From NCBI RefSeq assembly GCF_014193375.1, contig NZ_JACHZF010000019.1, forward strand, positions 16,221 through 80,220: DNA of 64,000 nt, given 5' to 3'. The notes beneath the pieces were generated by a model, which saw nothing but the letters and a program-made list of their open reading frames with translations, had not been told where the DNA came from and ran no database searches. The position numbers were made by a program, and so were the translations under genes. Origin of the DNA: Halomonas campaniensis. GTDB taxonomy: Bacteria; Pseudomonadota; Gammaproteobacteria; Pseudomonadales; Halomonadaceae. Below, in pieces: positions 19,985-30,420 of this stretch (its first letter is position 1; each line of letters starts with the position of its first letter).

Positions 19985-20449
19985 ATGCTCAAGCTTTCGC
20001 GGCTGACCGACTACGCCGCCGTGGTGATGGCGCAGATCGCCCGACATCCGGAGCAGTCCCATGCGGCGGCCGAGCTTGCCGACGCCGTTCAGCTGCCGCA
20101 CCCCACGGTCTCCAAGACCCTGAAGATGCTGGTCAAGGCGGGGCTCCTCGAGTCGCGCCGCGGGGCCCAGGGGGGCTACTCGCTGGCACGTCCCGCCTCG
20201 CGCATCACCGCCATCGACATCATTACCGCCATCGAGGGGCCGGTGGCGATGACCGAGTGCAGCCACGCCGAGGGCGACTGCGACCTCGCCGCCACCTGCG
20301 GCGTGTCGGACAACTGGCAGCGCGTGTCGCTGGCCGTCCGCACCCTGCTCGACAGCGTGACGCTGGCCCACCTGGCCGACACTGCACCGATCAAGCTGCC
20401 GGTGCAGCTGCCTATCCAGAGCGTCAGCCTGGCCGCCGACACGGCCTGA
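19985..20449 (+). CDS. SUF system Fe-S cluster assembly regulator (Rrf2 family)
   Basis: The 154-residue protein begins MLKLSRLTDYAAVVMAQIA with an Rrf2-type winged helix-turn-helix (LADAVQLPHPTVSKTLKMLVKAGLLES). Three cysteines, Cys92, Cys99 and Cys105 (C-x6-C-x5-C), are placed as in IscR for [2Fe-2S] binding. It heads the suf operon as in Xanthomonas-type loci and probably senses cluster supply and controls the promoter at 19899. The start at 19985 is chosen over an upstream frame at 19937 because the family begins MLKLSRLTDY. Confidence 0.93.
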   Translation: MLKLSRLTDYAAVVMAQIARHPEQSHAAAELADAVQLPHPTVSKTLKMLVKAGLLESRRGAQGGYSLARPASRITAIDIITAIEGPVAMTECSHAEGDCDLAATCGVSDNWQRVSLAVRTLLDSVTLAHLADTAPIKLPVQLPIQSVSLAADTA

Positions 20450-20514
20450 GACCACTTACGAATCATGAGGGCGAGTGACCCTCGCCAGCCCAACCGCCCG
20501 GGAGGGGAGACACC

Positions 20515-21957
<1,443 letters not shown>

Positions 21958-21988
21958 TCCCCATTTTCAGAATTCAAAGGTAGCGAAG

Positions 21989-22737
<749 letters not shown>

Positions 22738-22741
<4 letters not shown>

Positions 22742-24084
22742 GCGATGTGCAGACCTTTCTCGATCGCCTGAGCGAGCGCAGCGCCTCCCGGGGGGCGGAG
22801 CCGACCTGGATCGCCGCACGGCGCCAGGCCGGGGCCGCGCGCTTCGAGGCGATGGGCTTCCCGACCCGCCGCGACGAGGCGTGGAAATACACCGACGTGC
22901 GCGCCATCGCCCGGGGCGACTTCGCCCTGGCCGACAGCGCCGAGTTCTCCCAGGCCTCGGCCGCGGCGCTGACCCTGCCCCTGGAGGCCCATCGCCTGAC
23001 CTTCGTCGACGGCGTCTTCTCGGCGCCGCTGTCGCAGCTCGAGGGCCTGCCGGCGGGGGTGGCGCTGCTGCCGCTGTCGCGGGCGCTGGAGGAGAACCAC
23101 GAGGCGGTGGGCGGCCCCCTGGGCCGGCTGACCGGGGTGGAGTTCTCGCCCTTCTCGGCCCTCAATACCGCCTTCATGGAGGAGGGCGCCGTGCTGCGCC
23201 TGGCGCCGGGTACCGTGGTGGAGAAGCCGATCGTGCTGCAGTTCCTCTCCCGGTCCGGCGAGCGGGCGGTGATGAGCCATCCGCGCATCCTCATCGAGGC
23301 GGGCGGGCGCAGCCAGGCCACCGTGATCGAGCATCACATCGGCGAGGAGGCCGCGGCCAACTTCACCAACCTGGTGGCCGAGATCATGCTCGACCGCGGG
23401 GCGATCCTGACCCACTACAAGCTGCAGGAGGCGCCGCTGGCCGACCTGCACGTGGCCAGCATCCACGTGGAGCAGGGCCGCGACAGCACCTACACCTCGT
23501 TCAACCTGAACCTGGGGGGCGGCCTGGTGCGCACCGACCTGATCAGCGAGCTCAACGGCCAGGGGGCCACCGCCAACTTCTACGGCCTCTTCTACGGCCA
23601 GGGCCGCCAGCACGTGGACAGCCACACCCTGGCCAACCACAACGCGCCCCACACCTACTCCAACGAGAACTACAAGGGCATCCTCGACGACCGTGCCCAT
23701 GGCGTGTTCAACGGCAAGGTGGTGGTCAAGCGCGACAGCCAGAAGATCGAGGGCTACCAGAGCAACGCCAACCTGCTGCTCTCCGACCGCGCCGAGATCG
23801 ATGCCAAGCCCGAACTCGAGATCTATGCCGACGACGTCAAGTGCTCCCACGGCACCACCACCGGCCAGCTCGACGCGGAGGCGGTCTACGCCCTGCGCAC
23901 CCGCGGCATCGACGAGCAGACGGCCCGCGGCCTGCTGACCCTGGCCTTCGCCGGCGAGGTGCTGGAAGAGGTGGGCCTCGACGCCATCGCCGAGCGGGTC
24001 GAGCTGGCGGTGGCTGGCAAGCTCCCCGAGCGCTTCAACCTGGCCGGGCTGGTGGAAGCGGCCGTGGCCCTGGGCGATGAATGA
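22738..24084 (+). CDS. sufD: Fe-S cluster assembly protein SufD
   Basis: The 448-residue protein is the SufB paralogue of the scaffold. It has [17 protein letters not shown] near the N-terminus and the conserved C-terminal stretch [50 protein letters not shown]. The latter contains the histidine region needed for iron entry at the SufB-SufD interface. It overlaps sufC by four bases and is followed by sufS after 36 bp. Confidence 0.97.
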
Positions 24085-24120
24085 GCGGGCAACAGACGAT
24101 CACCGAGCGAGGACTACCGG

Positions 24121-25380
24121 ATGACTGACCTGGCCACCAGCAGCGAACTCGAGGCCCCGTCCCTGGACGTGGCCGCGGTGCGGGCCGATTTCCCGATCCT
24201 GGCGCGCCGGGTGCACGGCAGGCCGCTGGTCTATCTCGACAATGCCGCCACCAGCCAGACCCCGCGGCAGGTGATCGCGACGTTCGACGACTACTACGGT
24301 CGCTACAACGCCAATATCCACCGCGGGCTGCACACCCTGGCCGACGAGGCCACCGCGGCCTTCGAGGGGACCCGCGAGACGGTGCGCGGCTTCCTGAATG
24401 CCGCCGACAGCCGCGAGATCATCTTCACCCGCGGCACCACCGAGGCGATCAACCTGGTGGCCTACAGCTGGGGGCGCGCCAACCTCCGGGCCGGCGATGA
24501 AGTCCTGATCTCGCGGCTGGAGCACCACTCCAACATCGTGCCCTGGCAGCTGCTGGCCGCGGAGCTCGGTTTCACCATCAGGGTGATCCCGGTGGACGAG
24601 CGCGGGGTGCTGGACATGGCGGCCTACCGGGAGCTGCTCGGCGAGCGCACGAAGCTGGTGGCGGTGAACCATGTCTCCAACGCCTTCGGCACGATCAACC
24701 CGGTCAGGGAGATGGCGGCCAGCGCCCACGCCCGGGGCGCCCTGATCCTGGTCGACGGCGCCCAGGCCACGCCTCACCAGGCGGTGGACGTCCGCGACAT
24801 CGACGCCGACTTCTACGCCTTCTCCGGGCACAAGGTCTACGGCCCCACCGGGGTCGGCGTGCTCTACGGCAAGGCGGCGCTGCTCGAGGCGATGCCGCCC
24901 TGGCAGGGCGGCGGCGAGATGATCCGGACCGTCTCCTTCGAGGCGGGCACCACCTTCGCCGAGATCCCCCACAAGTTCGAGGCCGGCACTCCGGCCATCG
25001 CCGAGGTGATCGCCCTGGGCGAGGCGCTGAAGTGGGTGGCCGGCGTCGGCCTCGGCGCCATCGGTGCCTGGGAGGGGCGGTTGCTCGCCCATGCCACGGC
25101 CGCGGTGTCGCGCATCGACGGCCTGCGCATCCTGGGCACCGCCCCGGACAAGGCCGGCGTGCTGTCGTTCGTGGTCGACGGCGCCCATGCCCAGGACATC
25201 GGCCTGCTGATCGATCAGCTCGGGGTGGCGATCCGCACCGGCCACCACTGCGCCCAGCCGCTGCTGGCCCAGTTCGGCGTGGATGCCACCTGCCGGGCCT
25301 CGTTTGCCGCCTACAACACCCTGGAAGAGATCGACGTCTTCGTCGAGGCCCTGGAGCGGGTCATCGGCATGGTGCGCTGA
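24121..25380 (+). CDS. sufS: cysteine desulfurase SufS
   Basis: The 419-residue PLP enzyme removes sulfur from cysteine. Lys238 in FSGHKVYGP binds PLP, and Cys377 in RTGHHCAQPL carries the persulfide, placing it in the class II (SufS) group. The segment YNANIHRGLHTLADEATAAFEGTRETVRGFLNA is typical. SufS needs a sulfur acceptor (SufE or SufU), but neither gene is next to it in this window. An in-frame N-terminal start at 24121 follows GAGGAC. Confidence 0.97.
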   Translation: MTDLATSSELEAPSLDVAAVRADFPILARRVHGRPLVYLDNAATSQTPRQVIATFDDYYGRYNANIHRGLHTLADEATAAFEGTRETVRGFLNAADSREIIFTRGTTEAINLVAYSWGRANLRAGDEVLISRLEHHSNIVPWQLLAAELGFTIRVIPVDERGVLDMAAYRELLGERTKLVAVNHVSNAFGTINPVREMAASAHARGALILVDGAQATPHQAVDVRDIDADFYAFSGHKVYGPTGVGVLYGKAALLEAMPPWQGGGEMIRTVSFEAGTTFAEIPHKFEAGTPAIAEVIALGEALKWVAGVGLGAIGAWEGRLLAHATAAVSRIDGLRILGTAPDKAGVLSFVVDGAHAQDIGLLIDQLGVAIRTGHHCAQPLLAQFGVDATCRASFAAYNTLEEIDVFVEALERVIGMVR

Positions 25381-25414
25381 GACCAGGCACCGGATCACGG
25401 AACGAGAGAGAGCC

Positions 25415-25987
25415 ATGAGCGAAATCGAGCAGATTGCCCGCCTGCAGAAGGGCCAGACGCTGCCGTTGCAGCGCGACGTGGAGGCCATCTCCATTCCCTT
25501 CGGCAAGACCGTGACCCTGGCCGAGGACAGCATCGTCAGCGTGATGCAGGCCAAGGGCAGCACGGTGAGCGTGGGCTACGAGGGGCGCCTCTACCTGATC
25601 GAGGGTGCCAACCTCGATGCCCTGGGGCTCGAGGCGCTGCCGCGGCCGACCCTCGACGAGAATGCCTCCGAGGACGAGATCGAGCAGTTCGTCTGGGACC
25701 AGCTGCGCACCTGCTTCGATCCGGAGATCCCGGTCAACATCGTCGACCTGGGGCTGGTCTACGGCTGTCGCATCGAGCGACTGATCACCGGCGAGCGCAT
25801 CGTTACCATTCGCATGACCCTCACCGCGCCGGGATGCGGCATGGGCGACGTGATCGCCGCCGACGCCCGCAACAAGATCCTCGGCGCCCCCCAGATCGCC
25901 AAGGTGCATACCGAGATCGTCTTCGACCCGCCCTGGAGTCGTGAGATGATGAGCGACGAGGCCAAGCTCGAGCTCGGCATGTTCTGA
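25415..25987 (+). CDS. sufT: putative Fe-S cluster assembly protein SufT
   Basis: The 190-residue protein has a C-terminal MIP18/DUF59 domain with DPEIPVNIVDLGLVYGC and LTAPGCGMGDVIAADARNKI. The N-terminal extension (about 85 residues, QTLPLQRDVEAISIPFGKTVTL) is characteristic of SufT and absent from simple MIP18 proteins. SufT helps mature certain Fe-S proteins under high demand. It closes the operon regulator-sufB-C-D-S-T, 34 bp after sufS. Confidence 0.94.
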   Translation: MSEIEQIARLQKGQTLPLQRDVEAISIPFGKTVTLAEDSIVSVMQAKGSTVSVGYEGRLYLIEGANLDALGLEALPRPTLDENASEDEIEQFVWDQLRTCFDPEIPVNIVDLGLVYGCRIERLITGERIVTIRMTLTAPGCGMGDVIAADARNKILGAPQIAKVHTEIVFDPPWSREMMSDEAKLELGMF

Positions 25988-26020
25988 CGCCACCCCCCGC
26001 GGCGGGGCCTGGGGAGTGCC

Positions 26021-26743
26021 ATGAAGCGAACGGTGTGGGCGGCCTTCCGGGGCCTGCTGATGACGCTGGGGGCGGCCACGCTCCTGGCCGCGCTGCTGTT
26101 CGTGGTCGCCAACCTCTGGGTGCTGGGACAGACCCGCGCCCGCATCGAGCACGAGCTGCCGCTGTGCCGTGCCGAGCAGGTGGGGATCGTCTTCGGTACC
26201 TCCCACTGGACGCGCAGCGGGGTCCGCAACCCCCACTTCGAGGCCCGCATGAGCGCCTCGGCGCGCCTCGTCCGCCTGGGTCGCGTCGACCACCTGCTGC
26301 TCTCCGGCGACAATCGCACCCGGTTCTACAACGAGCCCATCACCATGTGGCGGGACCTGCGGGGGCGCGCGGTGTCCGACGACGACATGACCCTCGACTA
26401 CGCCGGCTTCAGCACCTTCGACACCCTGGCCCGGGCCCGGGAGGTGTTCGGGGTGGAGCGGGCGCTGCTGATCACCCAGGCGTGGCACCTGCCGCGGGCG
26501 CTGTTCATCGCCGATGCCCTGGGGGTAGAGGCCAGCGGCTGTGCGGTGCCCGCCCAGCGGGTGGCGGGGGTCTGGCGACTGCAGGTCCGGGAGTGGGTGG
26601 CGCGGGTGGCCACCCTGGGTGATCTCTACCTGTGGGGGCGCTCCCCCCACTTCCTCGGCCCGCTGGAGCCGCTGGAGATCACGCCGCGGACCTGGGAACC
26701 GCCGGCGCCCGAGCCGCGGACGGCCGAAATCGGGGACGGGTGA
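26021..26743 (+). CDS. SanA/YdcF family protein (DUF218)
   Basis: The 240-residue protein has one N-terminal membrane anchor (residues 15-38) and a periplasmic DUF218 domain. That domain has GIVFGTSHWTRSGVRNPHFEARMSA, HLLLSGDNRTRFYNEPITM, DYAGFSTFDTLARAREVFGV and the acidic/helical end. It resembles E. coli SanA, which affects envelope permeability to vancomycin. Its start is 33 bp after sufT, so it may be co-transcribed, though it is functionally unrelated. Confidence 0.87.
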   Translation: MKRTVWAAFRGLLMTLGAATLLAALLFVVANLWVLGQTRARIEHELPLCRAEQVGIVFGTSHWTRSGVRNPHFEARMSASARLVRLGRVDHLLLSGDNRTRFYNEPITMWRDLRGRAVSDDDMTLDYAGFSTFDTLARAREVFGVERALLITQAWHLPRALFIADALGVEASGCAVPAQRVAGVWRLQVREWVARVATLGDLYLWGRSPHFLGPLEPLEITPRTWEPPAPEPRTAEIGDG

Positions 26744-26758
26744 GCGGGAGGGCAGGGC

Positions 26759-27205
26759 TCAGCGGCGCTGGCGCTGCTTCTGCAGGGCGTAGAGCTCACG
26801 GATCAGGCCGCGGCAGCCCTTCCAGCACGCCTCGATGACCGGCTCGATGGGTTCGGGCAGGGGATGGGTGTAGAGGGTGGAGAGCGCCTGCATCAGCACG
26901 CGCTCCTGCTCGAGCAGCTCGCCGATCACCACCTGGCTCTCGTTGCCGACGAAGCTCTTCAGCCGGCTCCACAGCCACATGTAGTCATCGCGCTCCACAT
27001 CCGCGTCGCGCGGCAGCATGTTGAGATGCTGGCGGGCCAGCTCCTGCAGCTCGTGCATCGACCGGTCCCGGGCCTCGTAGTGGGGCTTCAGGGTGTCGCG
27101 CAGGGACGGGCGCAAGCGCTCCAGGTTGTCCTGGAAATAGTCGATGCTGTCGGCCAGCGCCTCCAGGACGCTGTCCATCGCCACCTGGCGATTGTCGAGA
27201 AACAT
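26759..27205 (-). CDS. DUF2383-like helical bundle protein (tentative)
   Basis: The 148-residue protein is all-helical, with no signal peptide. Segments such as LEALADSIDYFQDNLERL, WLWSRLKSFVGNESQVVIGELLEQERVLMQAL and LPEPIEPVIEACWKGCRGLIRELYALQ resemble the spacing of DUF2383/PA2169 ferritin-like four-helix proteins. This assignment is tentative; the iron or other ligand is unknown. A strong ribosome-binding site, GGAGGAGGTGA, precedes the start. A PsrA-like dyad lies 40 bp upstream. Confidence 0.7.
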   Translation of the reverse strand: MFLDNRQVAMDSVLEALADSIDYFQDNLERLRPSLRDTLKPHYEARDRSMHELQELARQHLNMLPRDADVERDDYMWLWSRLKSFVGNESQVVIGELLEQERVLMQALSTLYTHPLPEPIEPVIEACWKGCRGLIRELYALQKQRQRR

Positions 27206-27244
27206 GAGCGGTCACCTCCTCCGGTGACGCAGATTGTGGCGGGG

Positions 27245-27257
27245 GAAACACTGTTTT
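27245..27257 (-). promoter_or_regulatory. PsrA-like dyad upstream of the helical bundle gene
   Basis: GAAACACTGTTTT shares 12 of 13 bases with the ompW2 site at 37864-37876. It is 40 bp upstream of the start at 27205. Only the outermost pair deviates from the [G/C]AAAC-N3-GTTT[G/C] pattern. A CACAAT -10 candidate lies a few bases downstream on the minus strand. Confidence 0.3.
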
Positions 27258-27266
27258 GCTACCCCC

Positions 27267-27289
27267 GGGGAGGAATAAATTTCCTCCCC
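27267..27289 (-). terminator. hairpin after rimK
   Basis: Arms GGGGAGGAA and TTCCTCCCC enclose a 5-base loop 30 bp after the rimK stop. No T-run follows on the minus strand. Confidence 0.5.
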
Positions 27290-27318
27290 ATTGGGCCTGG
27301 CCCGGGTCGTCCTGGCAA

Positions 27319-28227
27319 TTACCCCTTGGGCTTAGGCGGTGCCTTGCGGCTCGGAGCGGCGTGCTTCTCGATATGCTCGACGATCAGGCCGGCGATGTCC
27401 TTGCCGGTGGCCGTCTCGATGCCCTGCAGCCCGGGCGAGGAGTTGACCTCCATGATCACCGGCCCGTGATTGGAGCGCAGCAGGTCGACGCCGGCCACCC
27501 GCAGGCCCATCGCCTTGGCGGCACGGATGGCCGTGGAGCGCTCCTCGGGGGTGATGCGGATGACGCTGGCGGTGCCGCCGCGGTGCAGGTTGGAGCGGAA
27601 CTCCCCCTCGGCGGCCTGGCGCTTCATGGAGGCCACCACCTTGTCGCCGATCACGAAGCAGCGGATATCGGCCCCGCGGGCCTCCTTGATGTACTCCTGC
27701 ACCATGATGTTGGCCTTCATGCCCATGAAGGCCTGGATCACCGACTCGGCGGCCTGGTTGGTCTCGGCGAGCACGACGCCGATGCCCTGGGTGCCCTCCA
27801 GCAGCTTGATGACCAGCGGGGCGCCCTTGACCATGGTGATCAGGTCTGGGATGTCGTCGGGGGAGTGGGCGAAACCGGTGATCGGCAGCCCCAGGCCCTT
27901 GCGCGAGAGCAGCTGCAGGGAGCGCAGCTTGTCCCGGGAGCGGGTGATGGCCACGGAGTCGTTGAGCACGTAGGTGCCCATCATCTCGAACTGGCGCAGC
28001 ACGGCGCAGCCGTAGAAGGTCACCGAGGCGCCGATGCGCGGGATGACCGCGTCGAAGGGCTCGAGCTCCTCGCCCTTGAGGTGGATGGAGGGATGATGGG
28101 CCGCGATGCTCATGTAGCAGCGCAGGGTGTCGATCACGCGGGCGGTATGGCCGCGCTGTTCGGCGGCCTCCACCAGCCGGCGGGTGGAGTAGAGGTTGCG
28201 GTTGCGGGACAGCAGCGCGATATGCAT
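27319..28227 (-). CDS. rimK: ribosomal protein S6--L-glutamate ligase RimK
   Basis: The 302-residue ATP-grasp enzyme adds glutamate residues to the C-terminus of ribosomal protein S6. It has the opening [22 protein letters not shown], the glycine-rich lid [39 protein letters not shown] and the metal site [15 protein letters not shown]. The C-terminus is extended by a basic tail ([12 protein letters not shown]). The gene follows rimB by 27 bp, so the two are translated from one message. RimA, the c-di-GMP phosphodiesterase partner in Pseudomonas, is absent here. Confidence 0.96.
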   Translation of the reverse strand: MHIALLSRNRNLYSTRRLVEAAEQRGHTARVIDTLRCYMSIAAHHPSIHLKGEELEPFDAVIPRIGASVTFYGCAVLRQFEMMGTYVLNDSVAITRSRDKLRSLQLLSRKGLGLPITGFAHSPDDIPDLITMVKGAPLVIKLLEGTQGIGVVLAETNQAAESVIQAFMGMKANIMVQEYIKEARGADIRCFVIGDKVVASMKRQAAEGEFRSNLHRGGTASVIRITPEERSTAIRAAKAMGLRVAGVDLLRSNHGPVIMEVNSSPGLQGIETATGKDIAGLIVEHIEKHAAPSRKAPPKPKG

Positions 28228-28254
28228 CGGAAGGCTCCGGATGGCCGGTGGAGG

Positions 28255-28692
28255 TCAGGGTTCGCCGTGCAGGAAGGCGGCGCCGGGGGCCACCAGCAGG
28301 CGGCGCAGGGCGCGGCGGCCGAGCAGCATCGGGTGGCGCATGTCGCGGCGGTCGGTCAGCGTGAGCTCGACCGGGTACTCCAGGTCACCGAGGCGCAGCA
28401 GGGTACGGATCACGTAGCGCCACTCCTCCTGCCCGTTGGAGCTGCGCACCTTGCGCCGGTCATGCAGGTGCATGCGGAAGACATGGGGCGGGGTGTCCGG
28501 CCCCCCGCTGCGAGTGGTGAAGCTGACCCACAGCTGGCCGTCCTCCTCGAAGGACTCGATGTCCTCGGCGTGCAGCGCCGAGGTGCGGGCGCCGGTATCT
28601 GCCTTGGCACACAGCGTGAGGTGCATCTCCGGCAGCACGATCATCTCGCGGCGGCCGATCACCGCCTTGGGGGTATAGGGCAGCTCTTTCAT
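28255..28692 (-). CDS. rimB: retropepsin-like aspartic protease RimB
   Basis: The 145-residue protein has the DTGA motif of retropepsin-like proteases in KADTGARTSALHA, plus RMHLHDRRKVR and RHPMLLGRRALRRLLVAPG. In Pseudomonas, RimB is a protease that trims the glutamate tails added by RimK; older names are ATP-dependent zinc protease. The start at 28692 was chosen over 28698 because GGAAGG gives a normal ribosome-binding-site spacing only to 28692. It starts two bases after the DUF3549 stop. Confidence 0.88.
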   Translation of the reverse strand: MKELPYTPKAVIGRREMIVLPEMHLTLCAKADTGARTSALHAEDIESFEEDGQLWVSFTTRSGGPDTPPHVFRMHLHDRRKVRSSNGQEEWRYVIRTLLRLGDLEYPVELTLTDRRDMRHPMLLGRRALRRLLVAPGAAFLHGEP

Positions 28693-28694
28693 GG

Positions 28695-29741
28695 TCATCC
28701 TTCCGGTGTCCCCGTTTGCCGTGTCAGTTCCGCCAGGCGCTGGCCGATGGCCGAGTCCGGGGCCGCCTCGCGCAGCGCCATCAGCACCGGCAGGCGCAGC
28801 CTCGGGACCAGCGCCAGGTCGCGGGCCACGCTCATGAAGTCGGCGTTGCGGCACTCCGCGAGGCGGGTGAGGAAGCGCGGCAGGCGCCGGGCGTCCTCCA
28901 GATGATGCCAGCCGCGTCCCGCCATGGCCGCCAGCAGGTCGGGGCCGCAGGCGTCCGGGTCGGCGAGCAGGGCGTCGAACCAGGCACCGGCCGCTGCCGC
29001 CTCCGCGCCACCCATGGCGCGCACGCAGGCACAGAACGCCTCCACGTCTCCCGCCGCGGCGTCTGCCTCGCCCCGCGCCCGCAGGGCGCGGGCCAGGGCG
29101 TCATCGATGGCCACATGCTCCAGACAGTAGCACAGCGAGGTGAGCACTTCGCCAGGCAGCGCGGGCAGGCGAGCGGCCAGCTGGCGGCGCTGCTCGGCAT
29201 CCATGCGCACGACGAAGTCGGCCAGCCCCTGCAGGCCGAGGGCCTGCCAGTCGATGGCCTGCTGGCCGCTCAGGTAGGCCTCCACCGGCTCCAGGTGCTG
29301 GCTGGCCGGCTGGCCCAGGTCAAGGCTGGCACGGGCATGCAGCACGGCCTGGAAGGGCAGGGTGGGGGTGAAGGCCAGCGGGTTGTCCTTCATCAGGTTC
29401 TCCACCGCCTCGCCTCCCTCGCGCCCGACGCTGGCCACGCTGCGCCCCAGGGTCTCCAGCAGTCGCTGGACAAAGGCGTCGCGGGGCGCCGCCACCAGCT
29501 GGCCCTGCTCGTCCAGCGGCAGCGCCAGGAACCAGATCAGCGGATCGCGGACGTCGCCGAGGCGAAACACCAGGCCCAGGCGCGCCTGGCCCTGCCAGGG
29601 GGCCGGCCAGGGCGCCTCGCCACGCTCGAAGGCCGCCAGGGTCTCCAGGCTGCAAGGTTCGACGCGTCGTCCCAGGTGGTAGAGCCACACCTCGGCGCCG
29701 CTGCGAACGAAGAAGTCGTGAAGGCTGTGGATCGGTTGCAT
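28695..29741 (-). CDS. DUF3549 family protein
   Basis: The 348-residue protein matches DUF3549, with the opening HSLHDFFVRSGAEVWLYHLGRRVEPCS and the segment DPLIWFLALPLDEQGQLV. It is alanine/leucine-rich and helical after residue 200, with no signal peptide. The function is unknown. It heads a minus-strand operon with rimB and rimK, suggesting a link to ribosome or translation quality. The start at 29741 follows GGGAGA. Confidence 0.87.
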   Translation of the reverse strand: MQPIHSLHDFFVRSGAEVWLYHLGRRVEPCSLETLAAFERGEAPWPAPWQGQARLGLVFRLGDVRDPLIWFLALPLDEQGQLVAAPRDAFVQRLLETLGRSVASVGREGGEAVENLMKDNPLAFTPTLPFQAVLHARASLDLGQPASQHLEPVEAYLSGQQAIDWQALGLQGLADFVVRMDAEQRRQLAARLPALPGEVLTSLCYCLEHVAIDDALARALRARGEADAAAGDVEAFCACVRAMGGAEAAAAGAWFDALLADPDACGPDLLAAMAGRGWHHLEDARRLPRFLTRLAECRNADFMSVARDLALVPRLRLPVLMALREAAPDSAIGQRLAELTRQTGTPEG

Positions 29742-29892
29742 GGCGTCTCCCGTTTTCGAAGCGTGCACTCTACCGCGGTGGTCAAGCGCTGTCAGCAGCG
29801 GAGGAGTCCGCAGGGATCCACGCCGCTGGTCAGGAAATGATCGATGGGCCGAAGGCCCCGTCATGCCTGGCCGGCAGGCGACTTTCCAGAGA

Positions 29893-29960
29893 TTATCCAC
29901 AGCCCCGTTCAGGAAAACTGTGAACTGTGCACAAGACGCCCGGGAGGGGGCCCCCGGGCG
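29893..29960. promoter_or_regulatory. two DnaA-box-like sites and a GC hairpin
   Basis: TTATCCACA at 29893-29901 is a perfect DnaA box. TGTGCACAA at 29926-29934 is a one-mismatch box in the opposite orientation. A GC-rich dyad with 8-bp arms (CGCCCGGG/CCCGGGCG) follows at 29937-29960. These lie in the 295-bp gap between divergent DUF3549 and yqcC. No origin-associated genes are present. Confidence 0.35.
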
Positions 29961-30002
29961 GTGGACAGGGCGTGCGGGGTGGCCGGGTCCCGGGCGAACG
30001 GG

Positions 30003-30008
30003 GATAAT
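30003..30008 (+). promoter_or_regulatory. -10 element for yqcC
   Basis: GATAAT in GGGGATAATGG matches the -10 consensus at five of six positions and lies 29 bp before the yqcC start. No clear -35 is seen. Confidence 0.35.
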
Positions 30009-30036
30009 GGCCCTACATGTCACCGAGGTACCCGAA

Positions 30037-30369
30037 ATGAGCGTTCACCAGGAGCTGGCGGTCGCCCTGCGCGAGCTGGAGGCGACCATGCGTGCCACCG
30101 GGCAGTGGCGCATGGAGCGCCCCGAGCCCGCCGCCTTCGACAGCGTGGCACCGTTCTGCGCCGATACCATGTCGCTGCCCCAGTGGCTGCGCTTCGTGTT
30201 CATCGTGCGTCTGGAAGCGCTGGTGGAGGTGCAGGCGCCGATGCCGGCGAAGTGCGAGGTGGCCCCCGCGGTGGAGGCCTGGATGGCTCAGTCGGGCGCG
30301 CGCGCCAGCGAACGGCTGATGATGAAGCGGGCGGTCGAGGCGGTCGACCGGCTGGTCACCGAAAACTGA
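30037..30369 (+). CDS. YqcC family protein (DUF446)
   Basis: The 110-residue protein matches YqcC/DUF446, with the typical motif PFCADTMSLPQWLRFVFIVRLEALVE. In Enterobacteria yqcC sits next to the pseudouridine synthase gene truC, but truC is not present here. The function is unknown. The start at 30037 is chosen because residues upstream in the long frame are not conserved and GAGGTA precedes it. It converges on putA1. Confidence 0.88.
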   Translation: MSVHQELAVALRELEATMRATGQWRMERPEPAAFDSVAPFCADTMSLPQWLRFVFIVRLEALVEVQAPMPAKCEVAPAVEAWMAQSGARASERLMMKRAVEAVDRLVTEN

Positions 30370-30391
30370 GCGGGACGTGAGCGGCGGGGTG

Positions 30392-30413
30392 GGCCGGCCC
30401 TGTCGGGCCGGCC
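30392..30413. terminator. hairpin between yqcC and putA1
   Basis: Arms GGCCGGCCC and GGGCCGGCC enclose a TGTC loop between two convergent genes; no T-run on either side. Confidence 0.55.
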
Positions 30414-30420
30414 GGGTCGA

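Noticed and set aside
29893..29960. oriC at the DnaA boxes
   Set aside because: Only two boxes, no AT-rich unwinding region and no dnaA, gyrB or gidA nearby.
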